Under the pieces are notes generated by a model that was not told where the DNA came from, made no database searches, and saw nothing but the letters and a program-made list of their open reading frames with translations. Of a DNA stretch of 64,000 nucleotides, positions 1-6,918 are shown in pieces. The position numbers were made by a program, and so were the translations under genes. The first letter of the stretch is position 1. Every line of letters begins with the position of its first letter. Origin of the DNA: an uncultured Flavobacteriaceae bacterium (GTDB lineage: Bacteria; Bacteroidota; Bacteroidia; Flavobacteriales; Flavobacteriaceae); the NCBI GenBank assembly GCA_937136455.1, contig CAKZOO010000160.1, forward strand, positions 50,771 to 114,770. The letters run 5' to 3'.

Positions 1-55
1 TTACGAATTCATAGACTTCAGAAGGTGACAATTTTAGTACGTCATTCGCAGACAT
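1..55 (-). CDS. Start of a minus-strand gene cut by the window edge
   Basis: Only the first 18 codons are visible (N-terminus MSANDVLKLSPSEVYEFV), and the frame is still open at base 1. The ATG at 55 has a strong Shine-Dalgarno (AAGGAGA) about 10 bases upstream, so it is very likely a real gene. It follows the 62-aa gene at 93-281 and is the last gene seen in the leftward early/middle transcription unit. The product is not recognisable from this fragment. Confidence 0.75.
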   Translation of the reverse strand, partial: MSANDVLKLSPSEVYEFV

Positions 56-92
56 GGTGGTATCTCCTTAATAAAAAACCAAGAAGAAAAGA

Positions 93-281
93 TCACGGTA
101 AAGGTCTGATTTTATATCCACCAGGGAGTCGATCTTTATGAGTAAACACAGCGACAGCCATTTTAGGATTTGGGTTTTGGCTCATACCAACGAATATGAG
201 ATCATGTCTATTTTCTTGTTCATCAAGAGTATAGAAAACAGTCTTTGAATGATCATCAAGGTAATAATATCTCCATTCCAT
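93..281 (-). CDS. Small hypothetical protein (62 aa)
   Basis: I start this gene at the ATG at 281 (MEWRYYYLDDHSK...) because it has AAGGAAAT 8-9 bases upstream; earlier in-frame codons lie inside the terminator hairpin that precedes it. The protein is polar with no membrane segment, and the C-terminus is proline-rich (KIRPLP). It is the first gene after the RNAP2 terminator, so it may be expressed from read-through or from a separate promoter. Family not recognised. Confidence 0.7.
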   Translation of the reverse strand: MEWRYYYLDDHSKTVFYTLDEQENRHDLIFVGMSQNPNPKMAVAVFTHKDRLPGGYKIRPLP

Positions 282-293
282 TATTAATTTCCT

Positions 294-337
294 TATAAAA
301 AAATAAACCCTCCCCAGCATATAGCTGGAAAGGGTTT
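294..337 (-). terminator. Rho-independent terminator after RNAP2
   Basis: On the minus strand a 14-bp stem (305-318 with 324-337, including G-U pairs) closes a 5-base loop and is followed by a T-rich run (304 down to 294). It lies 43 bases past the RNAP2 stop and just before the next small gene, so it should end or attenuate the RNAP1/RNAP2 transcript. Confidence 0.85.
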
Positions 338-379
338 GTCTGTCAGTAGGTTACTTCAAGGAAGTAAACATATCTGCAT

Positions 380-1576
380 TTATGAAAGTGTATAGTTGGC
401 GTTAAGGATTACATCACGAGGAATAGATCCTACTTTATGTGCTCCAACGTCTTGTTTAGCTACTTGTGAACAAATAAAACTAAGTATGTTACTGTCATTT
501 ATATCAGCCAAAATTGTGTTGTACTGGCGTCTTAGATCGTTACCATAGTTGGGATGACAGCGAAAGCAGTCATGTACTGTTACCAATTGAAATGGTGTCA
601 TTGGCATGGTTTGGATTAGAGCGATGATCACATCTGTGTCCACCAGTCCCATGGTGTCATGGTACAGATAGTCAAGGATTCGAACAGAAAGGAACCCAGT
701 CTCCAGGTAGTAATCCCAAAGAGTCTGAACCATCTTTGCAGATTTGCCAGTGGTTCCTTTGTGTCCTTGACTCAGACATTCAAATACACGAGTCATCATC
801 AGTGGGTCATACTGACAACGACGATACATCTCACGAACGATCATACCGTCGATGCTGTGGATCAGGTTTGGACCCAGACCTTTATGGAAGCGAGGACGTT
901 CGTTGACTTTTTGCACCACTTGATAGTCTTCATCGAGGAACTTAAAATTCACAAGTTCTTTGTCATGAGTTTCGATACAGCAGTAGAAATTATCAGGCAA
1001 ATACCAATCATAAGTTGTACCATCAATTTCATCCCATAGTTCTTGGATACCTAAGTTCAGATCCCATGCTCCAGGTGCAAGGTGTTCCATAGCATCATAG
1101 AACATATCTACATTTTCTCCAAAGAGTGTTTTGGGTTGTGCTGTTGAACCATAAAGAGCAGTCATGATGCACTGCTTTACATCTTTGCGATCAAGGATCG
1201 TGTCCATTTCTAGGGACATATAGATGTGCATGTAGGAGTCGAGAATATTCTCGTCACCACCACAGAGCTTCCATGACTGAGGACATGAGACCAAGAGTGA
1301 GAGCAGTTGCAGGCCAGATGATGCAGCATCCAGGCTGATGGTGTAGCCACTCTTTTTACCTTGTGCTGCATCTTTCAATGCAACATAGGCTGCTCTCAAC
1401 CCGACTGGGTTGCTGGCGTATTTGAAGGTATCAGGATCTTTGAAGTTGATCTCTGAGAAATGTAGAAGACGTTTATCCCATTGTTCTTTCTCATAGGCTT
1501 TATCGTGTTTACACGCTATATCAGCCATAAGGTATTCGAGGCCAGTCAATTCACGGAATTCTTGGACCTTCAGCAT
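380..1576 (-). CDS. Large subunit of the two-subunit phage RNA polymerase (N4 RNAP2/gp16-like)
   Basis: This 398-aa protein is the catalytic half of an N4-type RNA polymerase II, a T7-family enzyme divided into two polypeptides. Three T7 catalytic motifs can be read: motif A with its Asp (SLDAASSGLQ), motif B with Arg/Lys and Tyr-Gly (RKDVKQCIMTALYGS), and motif C (VTVHDCFRCHP). The DxxGR region is missing here and is supplied by RNAP1 at 3349-4131. The start at 1576 is chosen because GAAGGAGAAATCTG precedes it and the ATG overlaps the upstream TGA; an in-frame start at 1660 lacks this. In N4 the RNAP1/RNAP2 pair transcribes middle genes. Unusually, seven small genes separate the two subunits. 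Confidence 0.93.
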   Translation of the reverse strand: MLKVQEFRELTGLEYLMADIACKHDKAYEKEQWDKRLLHFSEINFKDPDTFKYASNPVGLRAAYVALKDAAQGKKSGYTISLDAASSGLQLLSLLVSCPQSWKLCGGDENILDSYMHIYMSLEMDTILDRKDVKQCIMTALYGSTAQPKTLFGENVDMFYDAMEHLAPGAWDLNLGIQELWDEIDGTTYDWYLPDNFYCCIETHDKELVNFKFLDEDYQVVQKVNERPRFHKGLGPNLIHSIDGMIVREMYRRCQYDPLMMTRVFECLSQGHKGTTGKSAKMVQTLWDYYLETGFLSVRILDYLYHDTMGLVDTDVIIALIQTMPMTPFQLVTVHDCFRCHPNYGNDLRRQYNTILADINDSNILSFICSQVAKQDVGAHKVGSIPRDVILNANYTLS

Positions 1577-1773
1577 CAGATTTCTCCTTCTTGAGCTTGT
1601 ATGAATTCGTTGCATGTGAGTGGTGCAATTGTGCCACACTTCCACCAGACGTTGAGCCAATAGCCTTCTTCGTCTTTCTTAATTTCGGCTTTGGTTGCAT
1701 ATATAGGAACCAGTAGATCTCTGGCTCGTCTGGCTTCGCTCCACCAGATAAAAGATTCCTTGTTGTTCATCAT
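1576..1773 (-). CDS. Small hypothetical protein (65 aa)
   Basis: Tryptophan-rich small protein (WW near the N-terminus, YWLNVWWKCG mid-protein). The ATG overlaps the stop of the preceding gene (ATGATGA) and its own stop overlaps the RNAP2 start (TGATG), so it is translationally coupled to RNAP2. AAGGAG lies about 9 bases upstream. No family recognised; the coupling suggests a role, or at least dosage, linked to the polymerase. Confidence 0.75.
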   Translation of the reverse strand: MMNNKESFIWWSEARRARDLLVPIYATKAEIKKDEEGYWLNVWWKCGTIAPLTCNEFIQAQEGEI

Positions 1774-2042
1774 CCATTACTCCTTTTCTTGAGTTCAAGC
1801 AGAATGAGACGAAATTGCTCTTTCCAGATGAGGGATTTCATCAGGTATGGAGACTTATGGATTCCGGCTCGTATATTTTTCAGCTTTTTGGTTTTGGTAT
1901 TTTTCAACAGGCAAATTTGACCCTGCCTGTTGAGATAACCATTTTGGGACAGACATTCAGCGAAGTATTTGTATTCCGTGATATCCATGCAGAGATACTG
2001 TCTATCTTGTTGAGCAGTTACTGGTGCATCCTTATTTGACAT
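1770..2042 (-). CDS. Hypothetical protein (90 aa)
   Basis: Basic C-terminal half (LKNTKTKKLKNIRAGIHK, ending ELKKRSNG) and a tyrosine-rich N-terminal third. AAAAGG precedes the ATG and the stop overlaps the next start. No motif recognised; a nucleic-acid-binding role would be a guess based on charge only. Confidence 0.75.
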   Translation of the reverse strand: MSNKDAPVTAQQDRQYLCMDITEYKYFAECLSQNGYLNRQGQICLLKNTKTKKLKNIRAGIHKSPYLMKSLIWKEQFRLILLELKKRSNG

Positions 2043-2055
2043 TTAATCAACCTTT

Positions 2056-2301
2056 TTATGACCAAGTTTCTGTCTTCGGGTCATAAACATCTAATACTTG
2101 ATGTAGATTCAAATCAGTCATCTGACTAAGAATTTTATCAGCACAAATTTTACGACATTCTTTAGATTCTACGAATTCTTGCGAATGTATTTCAGTTGGT
2201 ATTTCGATTTCAAAATATTGCATGGTGTCAATGACAACCAGTTTTTTTGGTGTTGCTTCTTGCATTTGTTCGAAGCGGTTGATGTCTTCTTGAGTGATCA
2301 T
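2056..2301 (-). CDS. Hypothetical protein (81 aa)
   Basis: Acidic small protein with a GGGGAG Shine-Dalgarno about 9 bases before the ATG. It sits in the tight run of small genes between RNAP1 and RNAP2. No recognisable domain. Confidence 0.75.
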   Translation of the reverse strand: MITQEDINRFEQMQEATPKKLVVIDTMQYFEIEIPTEIHSQEFVESKECRKICADKILSQMTDLNLHQVLDVYDPKTETWS

Positions 2302-2304
2302 GGT

Positions 2305-2547
2305 TCAATCTCCCCATTTGATTTTGTCAGCAATATCCCAGATTCGAAGAAGATCTTCGTAAGGAACAATGACGTTGGATTTAATTGGAATGCCATTTGG
2401 CAATTCCCCGGATCTCATGTGCCGATTGGCAATGGATTTGATCTTTTCTGCCTTAGCATAGAGTTTTGTGTAATCTTCGTCTTCATAGACTTGACTTCTT
2501 TTCAAAAAGTCAGAGATCACACGTTTACGATACATTTTAAGTATCAC
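2305..2547 (-). CDS. Hypothetical protein (80 aa), likely GTG start
   Basis: The GTG at 2547 overlaps the upstream stop (GTGA) and has AAAGGA 8 bases before it, so I prefer it over the in-frame ATG at 2535, whose spacing is too long. The protein is basic at the N-terminus and acidic at the C-terminus. Not recognised. Confidence 0.7.
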   Translation of the reverse strand: MILKMYRKRVISDFLKRSQVYEDEDYTKLYAKAEKIKSIANRHMRSGELPNGIPIKSNVIVPYEDLLRIWDIADKIKWGD

Positions 2548-2786
2548 TTAGTGAATCCTTTCAAAAGAGCAGGGAGCAAACGCTCACACTGCGATTGAGT
2601 GTCGAATACGAAGCGATAGTTCCGGGATACATCCATAGATGTCTGTTTCCGAATCTTCACTTCGATCTTGTCATTCTCCATGACAGTAACGAGTGCTTCG
2701 TCACCACATAGAAACTTGCTGAAGCCGAGCTTGTCGTAGTTCTCTTGCCAAGCTTTCATTTTTTCTCGTTTCGTTGGTTCCGCCAT
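2544..2786 (-). CDS. Hypothetical protein (80 aa)
   Basis: I start at 2786 (MAEPTKREKMKAWQENYDKL) because GGAGGA lies 7 bases upstream; a longer in-frame reading from 2822 has no such site and would overlap the previous gene more. Its 5' end overlaps the end of the 2756-3202 gene by about 30 bases in another frame. No family recognised. Confidence 0.75.
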   Translation of the reverse strand: MAEPTKREKMKAWQENYDKLGFSKFLCGDEALVTVMENDKIEVKIRKQTSMDVSRNYRFVFDTQSQCERLLPALLKGFTK

Positions 2787-3202
2787 TGACGAATCCTCCA
2801 TCCAATAAGATGCCACCACCACGCTGCAATGAAGCGATGTGGGTTGATGCTCTTGGTTACATTTTCGACGTAGTAATCAACGTCGTCGTCTGTGGTCCAG
2901 CCATCACCTCTTGTGAAGTGAGCAGTGATGCCTGAAACATGGTAGGTTATGCCCAGAGTGAGCTTACCTACATCGAGGATTCCCTCGTTGACTGAGTATT
3001 CAATGCCAAGGGTTTCATCGAGACCACCAACGCAGCCTGAATAGTATTCGTATTCGATTTCATAAGGTAAGTAGTTTTTGTCTTTGTTATGAGACAAGAC
3101 ATGGAATGTGAGGTCTCCTTCACCTGACCAATGGTCTCTGAGATCTTCATCAGATGGTTCGTCGTATTCTACTATCTCTTGAAGGATTTTGAAATCACTC
3201 AT
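2756..3202 (-). CDS. Hypothetical protein (148 aa), acidic with hydrophobic aromatic C-terminus
   Basis: Start at 3202 (MSDFKILQEIV) with AAAGAGG upstream. The first 115 residues are strongly acidic and tyrosine-rich; the last 35 switch to an aromatic and basic stretch (AAWWWHLIGWRIRQWRNQ) that could associate with membrane or nucleic acid. The ATG overlaps the stop of the upstream 53-aa gene. Not recognised. Confidence 0.75.
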   Translation of the reverse strand: MSDFKILQEIVEYDEPSDEDLRDHWSGEGDLTFHVLSHNKDKNYLPYEIEYEYYSGCVGGLDETLGIEYSVNEGILDVGKLTLGITYHVSGITAHFTRGDGWTTDDDVDYYVENVTKSINPHRFIAAWWWHLIGWRIRQWRNQRNEKK

Positions 3203-3356
3203 CGTTAACCTCTTTACAAGCAAGGTTCCAAGCCATCATAGCTGCCATCAAAAGATATGGACGATCTTCAGGTAGATGGTTCTCGATCCATTGAAACAGT
3301 TCTTCAAAATCCTTTGGAGTTTTAAAGAACTCGTTTGGTGTAATTTTATTAGCCAT
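3195..3356 (-). CDS. Small hypothetical protein (53 aa) coupled to RNAP1
   Basis: Read directly from the sequence: ATG at 3356, N-terminus MANKITPNEFFKTPKDFEEL, stop at 3195-3197. AAAGGAAATAATCA precedes the start, which overlaps the 3' end of RNAP1, and its stop region overlaps the next ATG (ATGAGTGA). Predicted helical with an amphipathic second half (LLMAAMMAWNLACKEV). No family recognised, but gene signals and overlaps make it a convincing gene. Confidence 0.75.
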   Translation of the reverse strand: MANKITPNEFFKTPKDFEELFQWIENHLPEDRPYLLMAAMMAWNLACKEVNDE

Positions 3357-4131
3357 TGATTATTTCCTTTCGTGATAGTTCAAGAACCGCTTTGTTATAG
3401 TCTGTGCCTTGGGAGTTGATGTGATAACCTACTGCATAAGTACGACCACGACGGTCATACTTATGTGTCAACCAGAACTCATTACCCAGAGTCAGCAGTC
3501 CCTGCATGACCTCATAAGAGGTCTCATAGAATACTTGTGCTTGTTTCTGACGCTTCTGGAATTCTTCGAAACCTTCACCATTCTTTCGTTTGGGAAGGAT
3601 CATGTTACCTTCTTCTGAGGCCACTACACTGGTGTTCAGAGTCAAACCAACTGAGTTTGCACGGTTTATGTGATCAAGACACATATCCTCTTCATCGAAG
3701 ACATCTGAACCATTCAGAACAATACGACCCTTGGTATCAAAGTATCCAGAGCCTGATTTGTTGTTAGTGACTTTGTTGGGTCTTACCACCATTGGCAAAG
3801 GGAACTGGTAACGATCCAGTAGATCTTGAACGTCCTGTGTGATCTCATACTTCATGATGAACTTACGGGAGTCCATGTCGAAGTCCACAAGGTCAGCTTC
3901 TACAACATTGATTAGCAGGTCTGCTACATCCTGTGGTTCACCCCATTTAGGACTGAATAACCCGACCATGGTTGGAACATCAGCTTGTTTGTGCAGGTAT
4001 ATCTGACACAGCACGTCAATCTCAAATGGATCATCTGAGAGTGGACTAAACTGATCACGTAGTACATCCATCAACTGATTCCTGTTGAAGATTTCCTCTA
4101 AGTTTCGTTGAGTTTCCACCATGTTTGTCAT
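3349..4131 (-). CDS. Small subunit of the two-subunit phage RNA polymerase (N4 RNAP1/gp15-like)
   Basis: This 260-aa protein corresponds to the N-terminal half of T7-type RNA polymerases. Its C-terminal part carries the DxxGR motif as DRRGR in FWLTHKYDRRGRTYAVGYH, followed by NSQGTDYNKAVLEL, which aligns with the T7 region after that motif. Motifs A, B and C are absent and lie in RNAP2. AGGAGA precedes the ATG at 4131. About 100 bases upstream is a hairpin of the type I propose as a vRNAP promoter, which fits an early gene made by the injected polymerase. In N4 the two subunits form the middle-gene polymerase. Confidence 0.92.
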   Translation of the reverse strand: MTNMVETQRNLEEIFNRNQLMDVLRDQFSPLSDDPFEIDVLCQIYLHKQADVPTMVGLFSPKWGEPQDVADLLINVVEADLVDFDMDSRKFIMKYEITQDVQDLLDRYQFPLPMVVRPNKVTNNKSGSGYFDTKGRIVLNGSDVFDEEDMCLDHINRANSVGLTLNTSVVASEEGNMILPKRKNGEGFEEFQKRQKQAQVFYETSYEVMQGLLTLGNEFWLTHKYDRRGRTYAVGYHINSQGTDYNKAVLELSRKEIING

Positions 4132-4236
4132 GGGTTTCTCCTTTGGTTATGTTTCAGTTCGCTTTAGTCAAAAGTAATACAATTCTGAACTATTAGTATT
4201 TAGCTGTTGAACACAGGGTCAACGAGCAACGCGAGA

Positions 4237-4249
4237 CTGCCGGAGGCAG
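4237..4249 (-). promoter_or_regulatory. Candidate vRNAP early promoter hairpin 1 (upstream of RNAP1)
   Basis: A 5-bp stem CTGCC/GGCAG closes a 3-base GGA loop on the plus (template) strand. On the minus strand the hairpin is followed by TCTCG. N4 vRNAP is known to use promoters made of a 5-7 bp hairpin with a 3-base loop centred at -11. If the loop centre (4243) is -11, the start falls on a G at 4232, about 100 bases before RNAP1. Two other sites (5032-5046, 6919-6931) share the core GCCTCCGGC. Confidence 0.75.
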
Positions 4250-4280
4250 AAAAACGTAGTATTTAGTCTATCTGTTTTGG

Positions 4281-4322
4281 AAAAAAATAAGTTCTAACCT
4301 CCCAACATAAGTTGAGAGGTTA
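4281..4322 (-). terminator. Rho-independent terminator between the 58-aa gene and RNAP1
   Basis: A 12-bp stem with one mismatch (4295-4306 with 4311-4322) closes an ATAA loop and on the minus strand is followed within 10 bases by ATTTTTTT. It would end the upstream early transcript before the RNAP1 promoter hairpin at 4237. Confidence 0.75.
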
Positions 4323-4335
4323 AAGTTTAGTCAGT

Positions 4336-4512
4336 TCAATGGAGTTCTTTTACCATTGCCCATGTGAAAGCAGTATCATAGACACGTGCTTTATCAGCAT
4401 TCATGTGAAGAATTTCTTGCAACATCTCTTTCATATGTTCCTGAAGATCAGGAATGATTGGATTTGCAGTTCGAGGTTTCATTGATGGGGTTACATTAGG
4501 ATTGGTCGGCAT
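4336..4512 (-). CDS. Small hypothetical early protein (58 aa)
   Basis: Read directly: ATG at 4512 with GGAGAATACCA just before it, TGA at 4336-4338. N-terminus MPTNPNVTPSMKPRTANPII is proline-rich and the rest is a predicted helix with several methionines (LQEHMKEMLQEILHMNADKA). A terminator follows 14 bases after the stop, so this is the last gene of the transcript starting at the promoter hairpin at 5032. Not recognised. Confidence 0.7.
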   Translation of the reverse strand: MPTNPNVTPSMKPRTANPIIPDLQEHMKEMLQEILHMNADKARVYDTAFTWAMVKELH

Positions 4513-4582
4513 TGGTATTCTCCATGGGTTTTCAGTTAAATGAAGTGAGCAGTTTTACACCATGCTTAGGGTGTTGTTGGTC

Positions 4583-4987
4583 TTAACCGAACAAAGAGTC
4601 GAGATCGATATCGACTTCAGGATCCTGGACAGATTCGACCTGTTCTTGACGACGATAAAGTTGCACGCTGAAATTCAAAGGCATTGATTCGCCTTCCTTC
4701 AGAGTGCTACCAGCTTCACGGATCTTCTCGATCACTGCGTTGACCAGCACCGCTTCTTCAGCCCATTCAGGGTTCCGCTCATGCGTGTTGGCATAGATGC
4801 GGTGAGGCTGGAGATCACTGACTGCGATACCACGTGGCAAACGGTTGAATTTCACCGCTGATTCATCATCTTCACTGCCTTCGACAGCAGTTGCAATACC
4901 CACGTTGATCCACAGACCTGCGAATTCGTCTTCGTCTGCTTTGGCTGCGGTTGTGTTGGTTTTCTTCGTTGCAAGTTTGAAAGCCAT
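4583..4987 (-). CDS. Early protein with acidic SSB-like tail (134 aa)
   Basis: I start at 4987 (MAFKLATKK) with GGAGAAAATCAG upstream. The protein has a disordered N-terminus, a central beta-rich part, and ends in an acidic stretch closed by an aromatic residue (DPEVDIDLDSLFG), a tail style typical of single-strand DNA-binding proteins. It is the first gene 30-40 bases after promoter hairpin 2. N4 gp2, an early single-strand DNA-binding protein that recruits RNAP II, occupies a similar functional slot; equivalence is inference from tail and position only. Confidence 0.75.
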   Translation of the reverse strand: MAFKLATKKTNTTAAKADEDEFAGLWINVGIATAVEGSEDDESAVKFNRLPRGIAVSDLQPHRIYANTHERNPEWAEEAVLVNAVIEKIREAGSTLKEGESMPLNFSVQLYRRQEQVESVQDPEVDIDLDSLFG

Positions 4988-5031
4988 CTGATTTTCTCCT
5001 TCATGATGGTTGTGATGGGAACATTCCCAAG

Positions 5032-5046
5032 ATTGCCGGAGGCAAT
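5032..5046 (-). promoter_or_regulatory. Candidate vRNAP early promoter hairpin 2
   Basis: A 6-bp stem ATTGCC/GGCAAT closes a GGA loop on the plus strand; the minus strand continues TCTTG. With the loop centre (5039) set as -11, +1 is a G at 5028, 41 bases before the ATG at 4987. Same core and same downstream pentamer pattern (TCTYG) as sites 1 and 3. Confidence 0.75.
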
Positions 5047-5108
5047 TCTCCAACTTCAGTCACCATAAAGATGACCGAAGGAAGAGAGTACCTGCTGCGT
5101 TTAGCAGC

Positions 5109-5339
5109 TTAAATGGATTCTTGAGTCACTTCCCAAGGGTAATTGGGTGTTTCATTGAGCAACTGACATTCATAGATAGAAGAGACAAAAGGTGTATTTT
5201 GATCTTCTATCAAGAAATTTGAAGCCACACTCAAAGCTTGTTCACATTCTTGAGTAGATGGTGCTTCAAGAATGATGGTACGGTTATGAGCGTTACCTTC
5301 GGCAGTAAAGAGGATAAAAATAGCGATAAACATTTCCAT
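5109..5339 (-). CDS. Small protein with N-terminal hydrophobic segment (76 aa)
   Basis: Starts MEMFIAIFILFTAEGNAHNRTII: a short hydrophobic run followed by an AEGNA-like sequence that could be a signal peptide cleavage region. Two cysteines (ECEQA, YECQL) lie in the mature part. AAGGA precedes the ATG. Probable exported or membrane-associated early protein; family not recognised. Confidence 0.7.
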   Translation of the reverse strand: MEMFIAIFILFTAEGNAHNRTIILEAPSTQECEQALSVASNFLIEDQNTPFVSSIYECQLLNETPNYPWEVTQESI

Positions 5340-5393
5340 TGGTTAGTTTCCTTTTTGGTGGTTGGTGATTTCGTTGATGATTAGAAAGTCAAC

Positions 5394-5564
5394 TCATGAT
5401 GCAGCTTCGAATGCTTCCCATGTGGGTATGAGCATCACACAATCTGAAACTTCTGTTGCAAGGTGGACGTAGTTTTTGGTTATTGGTCCACAATCTCCTG
5501 TTACAGGATTATCTGGGTAAGCGGAGTCGCTGTAAATCCAGTACGATATATAAGGATCAAACAT
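5394..5564 (-). CDS. Small hypothetical protein (56 aa)
   Basis: Read directly: ATG at 5564 with AAAGGAATGATCA upstream, TGA at 5394-5396. N-terminus MFDPYISYWIYSDSAYPDNP, with two cysteines (GDCGP, SDCVM). Sits between two other small early genes at close spacing. Not recognised. Confidence 0.7.
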   Translation of the reverse strand: MFDPYISYWIYSDSAYPDNPVTGDCGPITKNYVHLATEVSDCVMLIPTWEAFEAAS

Positions 5565-5576
5565 TGATCATTCCTT

Positions 5577-5831
5577 TCAAAGGTCTTTGAGGATTGCGAG
5601 ATCAATCAAAGCCCTCTTGCACAGGTCTTCGATAATGTTCTCATGTGGTTCTCTGGAAGCAAGTATATCATCCACCTTGAAGTCAATATAGCTTTGACTG
5701 TTATTGAGTATACGGATAACACGATGCTGCCAGAAGTAGATGGCTGTGTATGGTTGTTTTACCTCACTGCCATTTTCGAGTAACAGTGAATAGAATGCAC
5801 AGTTACTCGATTGGTTGATGATTGAGACCAA
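5577..5831 (-). CDS. Hypothetical protein, start unclear; possible +1 frame break
   Basis: The 84-codon frame has only a TTG (5831) near its 5' end and no Shine-Dalgarno there. The good start signal, AAGGATAACTAAACC then ATG at 5859, opens a different frame (MTEFFFKNQ...) that stops after 18 codons; a +1 shift across TTTAAAAACC would join it to this frame. Either this is a TTG start, a +1 frameshift (programmed or a one-base mutation in the A run), or a sequence error. The encoded product is helical with no motif I recognise. Confidence 0.55.
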   Translation of the reverse strand: MVSIINQSSNCAFYSLLLENGSEVKQPYTAIYFWQHRVIRILNNSQSYIDFKVDDILASREPHENIIEDLCKRALIDLAILKDL

Positions 5832-5863
5832 CCTGGTTTTTAAAGAAGAATTCGGTCATTGGT

Positions 5864-6052
5864 TTAGTTATCCTTCCATACACTTTTGGTTTCGTTGTAG
5901 ATTGTACGATCTACGGTTGATTGGATTTCCATCCAATCATCAGGTGACATGCCACGTTTCTTCATCTCAGCGATGATAGATTCTGCCATGTCTTTGGCGT
6001 TGGCCATTACCTGTTTACGTTCAGGTGTGAGTTCAGGGAATACGATTGCCAT
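5864..6052 (-). CDS. Small hypothetical protein (62 aa)
   Basis: Helical, charged protein (MAIVFPELTPERKQVMANAK...) with GGAGAAAC upstream of the ATG. The ATG lies inside the 3' end of the 52-aa membrane protein gene, so the two are probably coupled. Not recognised. Confidence 0.75.
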   Translation of the reverse strand: MAIVFPELTPERKQVMANAKDMAESIIAEMKKRGMSPDDWMEIQSTVDRTIYNETKSVWKDN

Positions 6053-6191
6053 GTTTGAGTTTCTCCAGTTGGTGAGCTTGCATGTTCAACTGCATGTCGA
6101 TTGCATTGCTCATTGCTTTGGTAATGAATGGTCCTCCCAATACCACGAGCATGGCACTGAGAAGACCGATTAAGATGTATTGGAACATCAT
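6033..6191 (-). CDS. Small membrane protein (52 aa)
   Basis: Read directly: ATG ATG at 6191/6188, stop at 6033-6035. The N-terminus is one clear membrane span (FQYILIGLLSAMLVVLGGPF) followed by an amphipathic helix rich in methionine and glutamine and a basic end (LEKLKHGNRIP). It starts 4 bases after the upstream stop and overlaps the next gene by 20 bases. Early phage membrane proteins often act on the host envelope or on superinfection, but nothing here proves a role. Confidence 0.65.
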   Translation of the reverse strand: MMFQYILIGLLSAMLVVLGGPFITKAMSNAIDMQLNMQAHQLEKLKHGNRIP

Positions 6192-6194
6192 CAG

Positions 6195-6482
6195 TTATCC
6201 GAATACTTCGTTACGGACGATTTCTTCAGGTGTTCCTGGGATGAAGAGAAGTTGTGCTGGAGTACAGTTATAATTCAGACACTTTTCGATCTCTAGCATC
6301 ATCATTTCAGCAAACTCAGCAACATGTTGCCATTCTTTTATTTCCATTTGAAGTTCTTCGTAGAATGCAATTTCTTGATTGTTATGACATACTAGTTCGG
6401 ACTGTTGATCACTAAGGTCTAGTATCATGTCCCAAGCTTGAGTAGCTTTCATAGACCAATCATTGTAAGTGATAGTATTCAT
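6195..6482 (-). CDS. Hypothetical protein (95 aa)
   Basis: Acidic helical protein (MNTITYNDWSMKATQAWDM...) with AAGGAGAAAACA just before the ATG. Likely the second gene of the transcript beginning at promoter hairpin 3. No family recognised. Confidence 0.75.
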   Translation of the reverse strand: MNTITYNDWSMKATQAWDMILDLSDQQSELVCHNNQEIAFYEELQMEIKEWQHVAEFAEMMMLEIEKCLNYNCTPAQLLFIPGTPEEIVRNEVFG

Positions 6483-6582
6483 TGTTTTCTCCTTGATTTA
6501 TAGTTGAGTCAATCTGTTGAGAGTTTTCTGAGATATACTTTAGGTTAGATATAGTATCCTAAGCTGTCTATCTGAGGAAACC

Positions 6583-6613
6583 CTCTGCCCTGCCCTACGG
6601 TTGTAGGACAGAG
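6583..6613 (-). terminator. Hairpin between two early genes, possible attenuator
   Basis: Nested stem: CTCTG (6583-6587) with CAGAG (6609-6613) and inner CCTAC (6594-6598) with GTAGG (6603-6607) around a GGTT loop. It lies 11 bases after the stop of the 6625-6879 gene. No T-run follows on the minus strand, so it is better described as an attenuator or RNA-stability hairpin than as a full terminator. Confidence 0.4.
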
Positions 6614-6624
6614 CTTGAGTTGAG

Positions 6625-6879
6625 TTATGCGAAGTGTTCTTCGAGAGCTTTGTATTGTGCTTTCAGGCCCTCGTCTGCATCCAGTTTGGCTTGCAGTTCA
6701 TTCATGGTCTCGGCAGTGGATACCATAACTGCTTGTTTGTCAGTGAGTTTGGTACTGACTGCCCTGTTGTGGATAAACTCGGTTGCAATTGAGAGACTTT
6801 CGTCTGCTGCCTGTGCAGTGCTGATGACTGGTTGGCATACGGCTACGATGGTGTCGCGGACTGTGCTGAAGATTCCCAT
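6625..6879 (-). CDS. First early protein downstream of promoter 3 (84 aa)
   Basis: MGIFSTVRDTIVAVCQPVIS then an alanine- and glutamate-rich helical body. AGGAG precedes the ATG at 6879, 35 bases downstream of the predicted transcript start at 6914. Being first after the strongest-looking early promoter, it is probably among the earliest proteins made. No family recognised. Confidence 0.75.
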   Translation of the reverse strand: MGIFSTVRDTIVAVCQPVISTAQAADESLSIATEFIHNRAVSTKLTDKQAVMVSTAETMNELQAKLDADEGLKAQYKALEEHFA

Positions 6880-6918
6880 AGTGATGTACTCCTGTGTCTG
6901 GGTGATAATACTCCAAGA

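Noticed and set aside
659..1039. Plus-strand frame of 126 codons inside RNAP2
   Set aside because: It lies opposite a clear polymerase gene, has no ribosome site, and gives no recognisable protein.
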